A stretch of 64,000 bases of DNA from DATKYQ01 sp964640665 (GTDB taxonomy: Bacteria > Myxococcota > B64-G9), in NCBI GenBank assembly GCA_964640665.1, contig CAZXHT010000009.1:1-64000 (forward strand), written 5' to 3'. Below, in pieces: positions 33,985-42,375 of the stretch. Position numbers and translations under genes: made by a program. The notes under the pieces were generated by a model. The model was not told the DNA's origin. It saw only the letters and a program-made list of their open reading frames with translations, and searched no databases. Position 1 is the first letter of the stretch. Every line of letters starts with the position of its first letter.

Positions 33985-35856
33985 GTGGTCGTAGCGGAAA
34001 AAAGAGAACCCGGCTCACGCCTTCCCGCCCTGGCGGCCTCGCTTGCGAGTTTTCTGCTTTACGCCTTCACCTGTTACCCCTCGCCTGACTGGCTCGACGG
34101 ACCGGAGTTGGCCGGTGCGGCCCTGCGCCTGGGAATCTTTCACCCCCCCGGCTCGCCCCTGGCCGTATTGGTCGGACACATCGCCGTGCTGTGGCCTTTC
34201 GGCCCACCCGCCGGCGCACTCGTGTACTTCTCCGCCGTTTTCGCCGCCGCCTCCGTCTATGTCATGACCCGAATCATCCAGGAGGCCCGGCCGGCGCTCG
34301 GTTCGCGCGACGGTGTCCGGGACCATCTCTTTGCATTGTTCGCCGGACTGACATTCGCCGTCACGCCGGCCGTCTGGTTGCAGGCTATGCGGCTGGAGGT
34401 TTACACATTCGCCCTGCTGCTGTTCTTGCTCTCACTGCGCTCCCTGCTCGCGACCGGCCGGGCCGTCAACCCCAACGTCGCCGCCGGGCAGGCGCAGCGG
34501 GCCCTGTTTTTCTGCGGCCTGGGCGTCGCGATACACCCGCTCATCGCTCTTTCGGCCTTGGCAGGCGTGCCCGTATTGGCGGCCTCCCGCTACGGATGGC
34601 GCCCGTGGCTCGAACCCCGGGGAATGGCGCGCCTGGCGGCCTCGTTCCTGTTGGGATGTGCACCATTATTCCTGCTGCCCTTGATGGTGCGTGCGCCCGT
34701 CGACCTGCGCTGGGGAGATCCGACAACTCTTTCGGGTTTTATAAAGTTCGTCTCCGGCTCCGCCTTCGGGCATAGCTTCACGCTCATGGCTTCCAAACCG
34801 CACGGGGGTGAATTGCAAGCGCTGGCAGCACTGGCCCAGGGCCTGGGAATCCCGCTCGTCGTGGTTGCGGCAATCGGTATCTACCTGCTCGCAAGAACCC
34901 GGCCACGCCTTGCGCTCATGCTTTCGGTCGTGGCAGTCGCGGGCACACTGGGTCTCGTTCTCCAGCGAGGTTTTCGCCTCGACAACCCGGATGTCGGCGG
35001 TTACCTGCTTGCGGCAACAGCATCTCTTTTCTTGCTTGCGGCCTTGGGCCTGACAGCGGCTTCCGGTCTGCTCGCGGCCGTGCATCCTCGCGCTGCCTGG
35101 CTGGCTGTGGCGCTTTGGCCGGGATTGGCACTGGGATCGGCGCTGGCGGTCGAGCGGCCGCTGGATCGCTCCGGCTGCACGGCGGGCAGGGCGCTTGCCG
35201 CAAGGGCCTTGGCAGACCTGCCGACGGGAACCGTCGCCCTGCTCGCCGATTTCAACCTGGTCTTCATGTTCGACTACCTGCAGCAAGCGGAGTCGCTCAG
35301 AAAGGACGTTCAGGTGTTCTACCTGCGCGACCTTGCAAACCCAGCCCTGCGCGCGGCCTTGGCGGGACAGGACTCGGAACTCGAGGCATTACTGCCGCGC
35401 TCTTCGAACCCCGATCGGCGCTCCTTGCTGCGCCTTGCGCAGCGGAGACCGCTGGCCCTGGACCTGGGGCCGCACCTGGCCTCGGAGGTGCTGCCCGTGT
35501 TGCAACCCGGCGGCCTGCTGTGGATGGTTCGGGAGAACGGCGTGCCGAGTGAGGCGGACGCGTTTCGGACCCAGGCGGCCTTCTTTGCCGATTTCGCCCC
35601 CCCGCTCTGTGGCCCGGGGTCAATCGACCGGCGCAGCGCCGAGGTCATAAGCTGGCACGCCTACTGGCAAGCACTCGCCGCTCGCGCCAAGGGGCTGGAT
35701 ATCGTCGCCGACGCGATGCTGTCCTGCGCAGCCTGCGCGAGCCCCGCGGATAAGACGATAGCCCGTGCGGCAGTCGGTCGCGGGTCTTTCAGTACTCCTT
35801 GGTGGGAGTACGGAAGGTCCTGTTATTGTATGAGTTGCCGCAGAAAGTCACCGTAA
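33985..35856 (+). CDS. GT-C-like polytopic membrane protein (DUF2723-like)
   Basis: A 623-residue protein with about 11 membrane helices in the first 400 residues and a soluble C-terminal region. The early loop YPSPDWLDGPELAGAALRLGIFHPPGSPL resembles DUF2723 and GT-C transferases, where acidic residues in the first loop are catalytic. It starts at GTG 13 bp after the permease. The last 68 bp overlap, on the opposite strand, the 3' end of pilin 3, and the final residues (cysteine-rich, CYCMSCRRKSP) look non-native. A frameshift or read-through past the original stop is possible. A role in pilin or envelope glycosylation is only inferred. Confidence 0.75.
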   Translation: MVVAEKREPGSRLPALAASLASFLLYAFTCYPSPDWLDGPELAGAALRLGIFHPPGSPLAVLVGHIAVLWPFGPPAGALVYFSAVFAAASVYVMTRIIQEARPALGSRDGVRDHLFALFAGLTFAVTPAVWLQAMRLEVYTFALLLFLLSLRSLLATGRAVNPNVAAGQAQRALFFCGLGVAIHPLIALSALAGVPVLAASRYGWRPWLEPRGMARLAASFLLGCAPLFLLPLMVRAPVDLRWGDPTTLSGFIKFVSGSAFGHSFTLMASKPHGGELQALAALAQGLGIPLVVVAAIGIYLLARTRPRLALMLSVVAVAGTLGLVLQRGFRLDNPDVGGYLLAATASLFLLAALGLTAASGLLAAVHPRAAWLAVALWPGLALGSALAVERPLDRSGCTAGRALAARALADLPTGTVALLADFNLVFMFDYLQQAESLRKDVQVFYLRDLANPALRAALAGQDSELEALLPRSSNPDRRSLLRLAQRRPLALDLGPHLASEVLPVLQPGGLLWMVRENGVPSEADAFRTQAAFFADFAPPLCGPGSIDRRSAEVISWHAYWQALAARAKGLDIVADAMLSCAACASPADKTIARAAVGRGSFSTPWWEYGRSCYCMSCRRKSP

Positions 35857-36406
35857 TTTTGTTGCCGTCGGTGTCCGCCTGGGCCTGCACCACACACCAG
35901 GGCTGGACCGGTACGGCGTTGAACCCCTCCGCGTTCCAGTCCACGGCACAGTTTGCAACCAGGGCGGGCGGTATGTTCTGGTTAAGGTCGACATTCGCGC
36001 CGCCGGCGCGGGTAATAACCCGGTAGTTGAATGCCACGGCGCCGTCGGGCTTCCATCCAAGCAGCTTCCAGTCATCGAAGGTGCCGCCGGGTCCGTCCAG
36101 GTCGGCACAGCCGCCATCGGGCCAGATCAGCGTCTTCCCGGCGCCCGGGAAGGTGTCCCAGCCATTGGGACAAGGCGCCAGGTTGCGGGTGAAGTGCTGG
36201 TAACGGGTGTAGTATGCCTGCTCGGCCTCGATGATCCCCTGGATGTTGGCCGTGGCCTCGGACATGCCCGCCTCCTTGCCGTACATCGAGACCACCGGGA
36301 TTGCCAGGGCTGTCAGTATTCCTATAATGGCGACGACCACGATAAGCTCGATCAGCGTGACCCCTCTCGTCGTCGAAACTGCCTTCTTTTTTCTCGCCGC
36401 GGACAT
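35789..36406 (-). CDS. Type IV pilin 3
   Basis: A 205-residue pilin with the leader MSAARKKKAVSTTRG and mature start VTLIELIVVVAIIGILTALA. Position +1 is valine rather than the near-universal phenylalanine; Glu at +5 is kept. The globular region has cysteine pairs (APCPNGWDTF and GGCADL; NCAVDW, PWCVVQ and FCGNSY). GGGAG precedes the ATG. It lies 63 bp after pilin 4 on the same strand and lacks its own sigma-54 site, so it is probably co-transcribed. It does not look like a minor pilin of the FimT group. Confidence 0.9.
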   Translation of the reverse strand: MSAARKKKAVSTTRGVTLIELIVVVAIIGILTALAIPVVSMYGKEAGMSEATANIQGIIEAEQAYYTRYQHFTRNLAPCPNGWDTFPGAGKTLIWPDGGCADLDGPGGTFDDWKLLGWKPDGAVAFNYRVITRAGGANVDLNQNIPPALVANCAVDWNAEGFNAVPVQPWCVVQAQADTDGNKITVTFCGNSYNNRTFRTPTKEY

Positions 36407-36469
36407 TTCAGAGTCTCCCGGTCAATCGTTCCAGGCAAGCTGCAATCGGCCCGATATCGTAACGTCGCT

Positions 36470-37027
36470 CTAGTACTCCTCATTGCTGGGAGTTTTATAC
36501 ACCGTCTTGTTGTGCGAACTGATGTAGTAATGCGCATCGGTCCCGTTTTCATTGATATCGCCGCAGGCCTCCACGACGAACCAGGGCCGCCGATGGGCGG
36601 GAAACACCGTGCCCACATTTACCTCTCCGGTCAAGCTTTGCGGAGCCGAGTTGTCGTCCACACCGTTGGCGTTATATGGCGTGCTAACCGAGTAGGCATA
36701 GTATGTCGGCCCGCCGGGGTCGAAGCCCAGTTGGATCCAGGGCGACCCTGGAACGTCGGGCCAAAGCACGGAAGCGCTGCCCGTGGCACAGTTCCCTCCG
36801 GGTGTGAAGGCGATGTCTCCCGTGTATCGCTTGAAATCGACAAAGTAGGCCTCTTCTTTCTCGCGGATGCCCTGCAGAACCGTATAAGCCTCCGAGGCTT
36901 TCGATCTCATCAGGTAACCCCTGAAAACCGGTATGGCGATCGCAGCCAGGATGCCGATTATCGCAACCACTATTATCAGCTCGATCAAGGTAAATCCCGA
37001 AGCGCGCAACCGCGGAAACCGTGTCAT
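36470..37027 (-). CDS. Type IV pilin 4
   Basis: 185 residues from the ATG at 37027, with GGAGG 6 bp upstream. The leader MTRFPRLRASG precedes FTLIELIIVVAIIGILAAIA, with Glu at +5. The helix has RSKASEAYTVLQGIREKEEAYF, similar to Geobacter and myxobacterial PilA. A cysteine pair (NCATGS and EACGD) could close the C-terminal disulfide loop. It has its own sigma-54 promoter and sits directly after pilR, the position of pilA in the Myxococcus cluster. This is the best positional orthologue of the canonical major pilin. Confidence 0.93.
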   Translation of the reverse strand: MTRFPRLRASGFTLIELIIVVAIIGILAAIAIPVFRGYLMRSKASEAYTVLQGIREKEEAYFVDFKRYTGDIAFTPGGNCATGSASVLWPDVPGSPWIQLGFDPGGPTYYAYSVSTPYNANGVDDNSAPQSLTGEVNVGTVFPAHRRPWFVVEACGDINENGTDAHYYISSHNKTVYKTPSNEEY

Positions 37028-37074
37028 ATTTTTCCTCCCACCTGATGGGTGGCAAACTTGAATCATAGAATACC

Positions 37075-37091
37075 AAGCAAATTACATGCCA
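37075..37091 (-). promoter_or_regulatory. Sigma-54 promoter of pilin gene 4
   Basis: On the minus strand TGGCATGTAATTTGCTT, a near-consensus -24/-12 element with GG and GC exactly ten bases apart. The start site would be near 37065, about 38 bp before the ATG. PilR, encoded just upstream, is the obvious activator. Confidence 0.88.
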
Positions 37092-37267
37092 GCATGCCGG
37101 AAATAGCTTGTAGCACCCACATGGGCACACCCACGGCTAGCGCTCCGAATTTCATCACGTTTTTGCACGGGTCGGCCTAACGCCGGATTTGTCCTATCCA
37201 GAATACGGACCCCTCAACCTGCCGAACTGCGCAATTATTATACAGCTTGAAAGGTTTACACGTTTCT

Positions 37268-38629
37268 TCACTCCAGTCCATGTTTTTGGATGCGGTAGCG
37301 AATCGAACGGAACGATATTCCCAAAAGCCTTGCGGCTTCCTTTTTTATTCCGCCCGAGAGCTTCAGTGCCTCTTCGAGGAGCTTGCGTTCCACCGAGGAA
37401 AGCATCCCCTCGAGATCGGCGCCCTCCGGCGGCAGCTCGATCCCGCCGAGCGCCGGCGCTTTCCACTCCCGGCGCATGTACTCGGAAAATAACTCCGGGC
37501 CGATTGGGCCGTCGGCGGACAAGGCCACCGCCCGCTCGACCATGTTTTGCAGCTCACGCACGTTTCCGGGAAAATCGTACCCGGCAAGAACTTCGAGTGC
37601 GTCGCGCATGACGATCGGCGTCCTGCTGCCGGTCGCAAAGGCATCGAGGAAATGCCCGACGAGGGCGGGGATGTCCTCGCGTCTCTCCCTGAGCGGCGGC
37701 AACTCGATGCGGATCACGTTCAGCCGGAAGAAGAGATCTTCCCTGAAGCCGCCCGTCCTTACTTCCCGCTCGATATCGCGGTTGGTGGCCGCCACCAGCC
37801 TGACATCCACCGGACGGTCAACGGCGTCTCCCAGCCGCCTGACAAAGCGCTCCTGCACGACGCGCAACAGCTTGACCTGGATTGAAGGTGGAACCTCGGC
37901 AATCTCGTCGAGAAAAACAGTCCCGCCGGAGGCCAGCTCGAACAAGCCCTTGCGATTCGTGGTGGCGCCGGTGAAGGCTCCCTTGACGTGCCCGAACAGC
38001 TCGCTCTCCATCAGTTGCGAAGGGATAGAGGCACAGTCGATGGGTACGAAAGACCCGTCGCAGCGTTGGCTGCGCAGGTGTACCGCCCGAGCCACCAGAT
38101 CCTTGCCGGTGCCGCTCTCGCCGGTCACCAATACGTTGGAAGGCGTCGGAGCCACCTGCTCGATCAGCCGGTAGACCTCCTGCATGCGGGCGCTCTTGCC
38201 TATGATATTGCCGAAGTCGTAGCCACCCCTCAGTTCGGCCCGCATGCGCAGGTTCTCGGACAGTAATCTCTGGCGTTCGAGGGCCCGGTGCACCACAACC
38301 TTCATCTCGTCCACCTCGAACGGCTTGATGACGTAGTCGTAGGCGCCAAGGTTCAGAGCCTCTATGGCCGTCTCGTTCGAGGCGAAGGCGGTGATGACGA
38401 TCACCTCGACGCCCGGGAAGTTCTGCTTGACGTGCTTGAGCAGTTCGATACCGGAGCCGCCCTTCATCTTCAGGTCGGTGATCACCAGGTCGGGTGCCGC
38501 CCGTTGCAGCGCCTCGACGGCCGCGGCCATGTTCACAGCGGTGGCGACGTTCAGGCCCTCGCCGGAAAGCAGGATCTGCAAGAACTCGCGCATCGAGCGC
38601 TCGTCGTCTACCACCAGGATCTCATTCAT
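37268..38629 (-). CDS. pilR: Pilus response regulator PilR
   Basis: A 453-residue NtrC-family activator. The receiver domain has the acceptor Asp52 in VITDLKMKGGSG. The AAA+ domain has Walker A GESGTGKD, the sigma-54 contact loop GAFTGA and Walker B GGTVFLDEIAEVP. The Fis-type C-terminal helix reads GGIKKEAARLLGISFRSIRYRIQKHGLE. It overlaps the pilS end by 8 bp and is followed by the sigma-54-driven pilins 4 and 3, the usual arrangement for the PilSR control of pilA. Confidence 0.96.
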   Translation of the reverse strand: MNEILVVDDERSMREFLQILLSGEGLNVATAVNMAAAVEALQRAAPDLVITDLKMKGGSGIELLKHVKQNFPGVEVIVITAFASNETAIEALNLGAYDYVIKPFEVDEMKVVVHRALERQRLLSENLRMRAELRGGYDFGNIIGKSARMQEVYRLIEQVAPTPSNVLVTGESGTGKDLVARAVHLRSQRCDGSFVPIDCASIPSQLMESELFGHVKGAFTGATTNRKGLFELASGGTVFLDEIAEVPPSIQVKLLRVVQERFVRRLGDAVDRPVDVRLVAATNRDIEREVRTGGFREDLFFRLNVIRIELPPLRERREDIPALVGHFLDAFATGSRTPIVMRDALEVLAGYDFPGNVRELQNMVERAVALSADGPIGPELFSEYMRREWKAPALGGIELPPEGADLEGMLSSVERKLLEEALKLSGGIKKEAARLLGISFRSIRYRIQKHGLE

Positions 38630-39956
38630 CGTTCACCCCCGGCATCCCCGGCAGGAGCACGCTGAACCTGTTGCCGCCCCCGGCGGGACTGTCGAGAGAA
38701 ATGCTGCCTCCATGGGCCTCGACGATCCTGCTTACCGTGGCCAGTCCCAGTCCGCTGCCCTCTTCCTTGGTGGTGAAAAAGGGCTCGAAGATGCGCTCGC
38801 GGATATCCGCGGCGATCGCCGGCCCGTCGTCGGCGACCTCTATCACCGCCCGGCGGACGCCGGCGGCGTCCTCGACCGTGCGCAGCCGCACCCATACCCG
38901 GGCGGGCGCGGCCTCGACGGCGTTCTTCAAAAGGTTCCAAAGCACCTGGCGTATCTGGTCGGCGTCCACCCGTGCGCTAAGCTTTTCGATTTCCGTGCCG
39001 ACTCGGGGGCGGCCACCGTCCAGGGATCCCGTGTATACCGAAACCGTCTCTTCCACGAGTTCTCCAAGGTCGCACCGCTTGGGCCTAAGTTCCCGGGGTC
39101 GGGCATAGGCTAAGAAATTCGTCAGCAAGGCATCCAGGCGGCGAGTCTCGCGCAGTATAATATCCGCCAGGCGCCGGTCGGCGTCGGCGAAGCCCGGGGC
39201 TTTTTTTAGCACCTGGACCGCGCCGCTGATCGAAGCCAGCGGGTTGCGAATCTCGTGGGCCATGCCGGCCGCCATCTTGCCCAGGGCGGCCATCTTTTCG
39301 GCCCGGCGTACCGAGACCTCCAGGCGCTCGAGATCTATCTCGGTCTCTTCGAGCCTGCGGCCGGTGCGCCTGAGCTTTTCTCCGAGCGTGCCCGACAGCC
39401 AGGCGATGGCGAAGTAGGCGGTGTAGTTCAACGCCAGCAGGTAAACGATCCTGCCGGTCGCAGGCGGCGGAGCGGCCCTTCCCTCGGGCATCACCGGCAG
39501 AATGCCGCGGTTTTCCAGGATGAACACCGCTCCCAGGAAAAGGCAGCTTAGGCTCGCCGTGAGAAAAGTGCCCCGCCGCGAGGAAAAGACAGTGGTGACG
39601 ATCACCGGCAGGGCTAAAAAGAAGCAGAAGGGGCTCTCGACCCCGCCGGTCAGGTAAACCAGGAAGGCTGCCACCAGGACGTCGAAGACGATCTGGCCCT
39701 GGACGTGCAAGCCGATGTTGAGGCGCCCGAACTTCAGCCACAGGAGGGAGGCGCCGGTGCCCAGGTAGACGACGGCGACGATGCCGTACAGCATCACCTG
39801 CGAGGCGGAAAAAAACAACAGGCTGCTGCGCAGGTTGAAGAAGATGGTCGAACCGAGCAGCGCCGAAATAAGCGCCGCCCGCGAAAACAGCAGCACCAGG
39901 AATCGACGCCGCTCCTCGGGATCCGCCGGCCGTCTCTCCTGCGTCTTCGACGTCAC
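38622..39956 (-). CDS. pilS: Pilus sensor kinase PilS
   Basis: A 444-residue membrane histidine kinase starting at a GTG. Six hydrophobic helices fill the first 190 residues, as in PilS of other bacteria, which senses pilin in the membrane. The H-box MAAGMAHEIRNPLASISGA has His234. The kinase domain has N box VLWNLLKNAVEAA, G1 DDGPAI, F box RIFEPFFTTK and G2 SGLGLATV. No PAS motif is obvious between helices and H-box. It lies between pilC and pilR and overlaps pilR. Confidence 0.95.
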   Translation of the reverse strand: MTSKTQERRPADPEERRRFLVLLFSRAALISALLGSTIFFNLRSSLLFFSASQVMLYGIVAVVYLGTGASLLWLKFGRLNIGLHVQGQIVFDVLVAAFLVYLTGGVESPFCFFLALPVIVTTVFSSRRGTFLTASLSCLFLGAVFILENRGILPVMPEGRAAPPPATGRIVYLLALNYTAYFAIAWLSGTLGEKLRRTGRRLEETEIDLERLEVSVRRAEKMAALGKMAAGMAHEIRNPLASISGAVQVLKKAPGFADADRRLADIILRETRRLDALLTNFLAYARPRELRPKRCDLGELVEETVSVYTGSLDGGRPRVGTEIEKLSARVDADQIRQVLWNLLKNAVEAAPARVWVRLRTVEDAAGVRRAVIEVADDGPAIAADIRERIFEPFFTTKEEGSGLGLATVSRIVEAHGGSISLDSPAGGGNRFSVLLPGMPGVNDE

Positions 39957-39962
39957 GCGGCC

Positions 39963-41177
39963 CTACCCGACGACGCTCGCCAGGCTGAAGATGGGCAGGT
40001 ACATGGCGATCAGGAAGTAGCCCACCACGCCGCCCAGCAGAACCAGCATCATCGGCTCGAGCAAGGCGGTGAGCGAATCGACGGCCGAGTCTACCTCGTC
40101 GTCGTAGAAGTCGGCTATCTTGTTCAGCATCTGGTCCAGCGCGCCGGTGTTTTCGCCGACGGCTATCATCTGGACCACCATGCCCGGGAACACCCCCGAT
40201 TCGGCCAGGGGCTCGGCCATCGTCTTGCCCTCGGATATTTGATCCCGCGTGCGGTAGATGGCCGCCTCAACCACCTTGTTGCCCGCCGAGCGGGCCACGA
40301 TTTCGAGCCCGTCGAGAATCGGCACGCCGGATGAGACCATGGTGCCCAGCGTGCGGGTGAACTTGGCCACGGCCACCTTGCGAATCAGCGTGCCGAAGAT
40401 CGGCATCCTGAGGATCATGGTGTCCCACATCACGCGGCCCTTGGGCCACTTCTTGAAGTAGTGCACCCCGGTCGGCAGGCCGATTATGAACCCCAACACG
40501 TAGTACCAGTTGTGGCGCATCCAGTCGGACAGGTCGATCAGGTTCTGGGTCATGCCCGGCAGGGACGCCTTGGAGCCGAAGTCTGCGAACATCTTCTTGA
40601 AGACCGGGATGACGTAGTAAAGCAACACCAAAAGCACCACGATGGCGATGATCACGATGCAGATCGGGTAGACCATGGCACCCTTGACCTTCTTCACCAG
40701 CTTCTGGTTCTTCTCGATGTAAACGGCCAGGCGCGAAAGGATGGTGTCCAGGATGCCGCCCACCTCGCCGGCGGCCACAAGGTTGACATACAGGTCGTCG
40801 AACACCTTGGGGTGCTTTTTCAGAGAGTCGGCGAAGGTCGCGCCCGATTCGACGTTCTCCTTGATGGCCATCAGGATTTCCTTGAAGGCCTTGTTGTCCA
40901 TCTGCGTCCCGAGAATCTCGAGGCACTGCACCAGCGGCAGCCCGGCGTCGATCATGGTCGAGAACTGGCGGGTGAAGATGACCAGGTCCTTGGTCGAGAC
41001 CCCGCCGAACCCCGGCATCTTGGGAAAATGGATTTCGGTCGCCTTCTTCTTGACCTTCTCGGGGCTGATGGCCTGGGCGCGCAGCTTGCGCTCGACCTCG
41101 GCTGCGTCCTTGGCCTCGATCACGCCGTTTCGCAGCTCACCGCCCCTGGTTTTGCCCTCCCAAACGAAAGTCGCCAT
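39963..41177 (-). CDS. pilC: Pilus platform protein PilC
   Basis: A 404-residue polytopic inner-membrane protein of the T2SF family. The two repeated cytoplasmic domains start at FTRQFSTMIDAGLPLVQCLEIL and FTRTLGTMVSSGVPILDGLEIV, each followed by membrane helices. The last helix ends at YLPIFSLASVVG. PilC couples the ATPases to pilin insertion and extraction. It is downstream of pilT and upstream of pilS. Confidence 0.97.
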   Translation of the reverse strand: MATFVWEGKTRGGELRNGVIEAKDAAEVERKLRAQAISPEKVKKKATEIHFPKMPGFGGVSTKDLVIFTRQFSTMIDAGLPLVQCLEILGTQMDNKAFKEILMAIKENVESGATFADSLKKHPKVFDDLYVNLVAAGEVGGILDTILSRLAVYIEKNQKLVKKVKGAMVYPICIVIIAIVVLLVLLYYVIPVFKKMFADFGSKASLPGMTQNLIDLSDWMRHNWYYVLGFIIGLPTGVHYFKKWPKGRVMWDTMILRMPIFGTLIRKVAVAKFTRTLGTMVSSGVPILDGLEIVARSAGNKVVEAAIYRTRDQISEGKTMAEPLAESGVFPGMVVQMIAVGENTGALDQMLNKIADFYDDEVDSAVDSLTALLEPMMLVLLGGVVGYFLIAMYLPIFSLASVVG

Positions 41178-41204
41178 GTGGTCATCCTCCGAAAAAGGAT
41201 TTCA

Positions 41205-42332
41205 TCAGCGGTTCGTGCCGCCGGGTCTGCCGGCCCGTGCGGCCCGGTATCCCTGCGCGGATTCGCCGGCGGCGCCGGCGAGCATGTTTCTAAGCTCGTC
41301 CACGTCGGTGCTGCGGCCAATGCACTCGTCCAGCGTGATCATCTTTTTCTGGTAGAGCGTAAGCAGGCTCTGGTTCATGGTCTGCATACCGTACTTGGCC
41401 TGGCCGACCTGCATCTGGCTGTAGATCTGGTGCACCTTGTCCTCGCGGATCAGGTTGCGAATGGCCGCGTTGGGCACCATCACCTCGGTCGTCAGCGTGC
41501 GTCCCTGCCCCGAGGCCTTGGGCAGAAGCTGCTGCGATAAAATCCCCTGCAGCACGAAGCTGAGCTGCGCCCGCACCTGGGGCTGCTGATAGGGGGGAAA
41601 GACATCCAGGATCCTGTTGATCGACTGCACGCAGTTGTTGGTGTGCAGCGTGGCGAATGTCAGGTGCCCGGTCTCGGAGATCACCATGGCCGCCTCGATC
41701 GTCTCCAGGTCGCGCATCTCGCCGATCAGCACCACGTCGGGATCCTGGCGCAGGATGTACTTGAGCGCCCGCTTGAAGCTCTGCGTGTCCGCCCCCACCT
41801 CGCGCTGGTTGACGATGCAATTCTTGTGGGGATGAAGGTACTCGATGGGATCCTCGACGGTGACGATGTGTTCGTGGCGCTCGTTGTTGATCTTGTCGAT
41901 GATCGAAGCCAGGGTGGTCGACTTGCCCGAGCCGGTCGGGCCGGTAACCAGCACCAGCCCGCGCGGGCGCTTGGCCAGCTCGGCGACGATCGGCGGCAGG
42001 CCCAGCTCCTGAAACGAAAGGATCTTGAAGGGGATGGTCCTGAAGGCCCCGGCCACGGCGCCGCGCTGCATGAAGATGTTGGCCCGGAAGCGGCTCAGGC
42101 CCTTGACGCCGAAAGACAGGTCGAGCTCGTTTTCTTCCTCGAACTTGTGCTTCTGGGCATCGGTCAGCACCGAGTAACACAACTGGCGCGTTTCGACCGG
42201 CGTCAGCGGAGTGGTCTTCAACGGCACCAGCCTGCCGTCGATCCGCAACTGGGGGGGAGTACCGGTCGTGACGTGCAGATCCGATGCGCCCTTTTCGATG
42301 ATCGCCTTGAGCAACTGGTGAAGATTGGGCAT
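41205..42332 (-). CDS. pilT: Pilus retraction ATPase PilT
   Basis: A 375-residue hexameric ATPase that drives pilus depolymerisation. The N-terminal PAS-like domain starts MPNLHQLLKAIIEKGASDLH. Walker A GPTGSGKSTT is at 131-140. The Asp and His boxes follow (HEHIVTVEDPIEYLH and ISETGHLTFATLHTN). The conserved C-terminal retraction motif AIRNLIREDK is intact, which separates it from PilB. A basic Gly/Arg tail ends the protein. Confidence 0.97.
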   Translation of the reverse strand: MPNLHQLLKAIIEKGASDLHVTTGTPPQLRIDGRLVPLKTTPLTPVETRQLCYSVLTDAQKHKFEEENELDLSFGVKGLSRFRANIFMQRGAVAGAFRTIPFKILSFQELGLPPIVAELAKRPRGLVLVTGPTGSGKSTTLASIIDKINNERHEHIVTVEDPIEYLHPHKNCIVNQREVGADTQSFKRALKYILRQDPDVVLIGEMRDLETIEAAMVISETGHLTFATLHTNNCVQSINRILDVFPPYQQPQVRAQLSFVLQGILSQQLLPKASGQGRTLTTEVMVPNAAIRNLIREDKVHQIYSQMQVGQAKYGMQTMNQSLLTLYQKKMITLDECIGRSTDVDELRNMLAGAAGESAQGYRAARAGRPGGTNR

Positions 42333-42375
42333 CTTGTTCTCCCGTATCGAGTCGCGGCAATAAAGTCTTCCGCGT

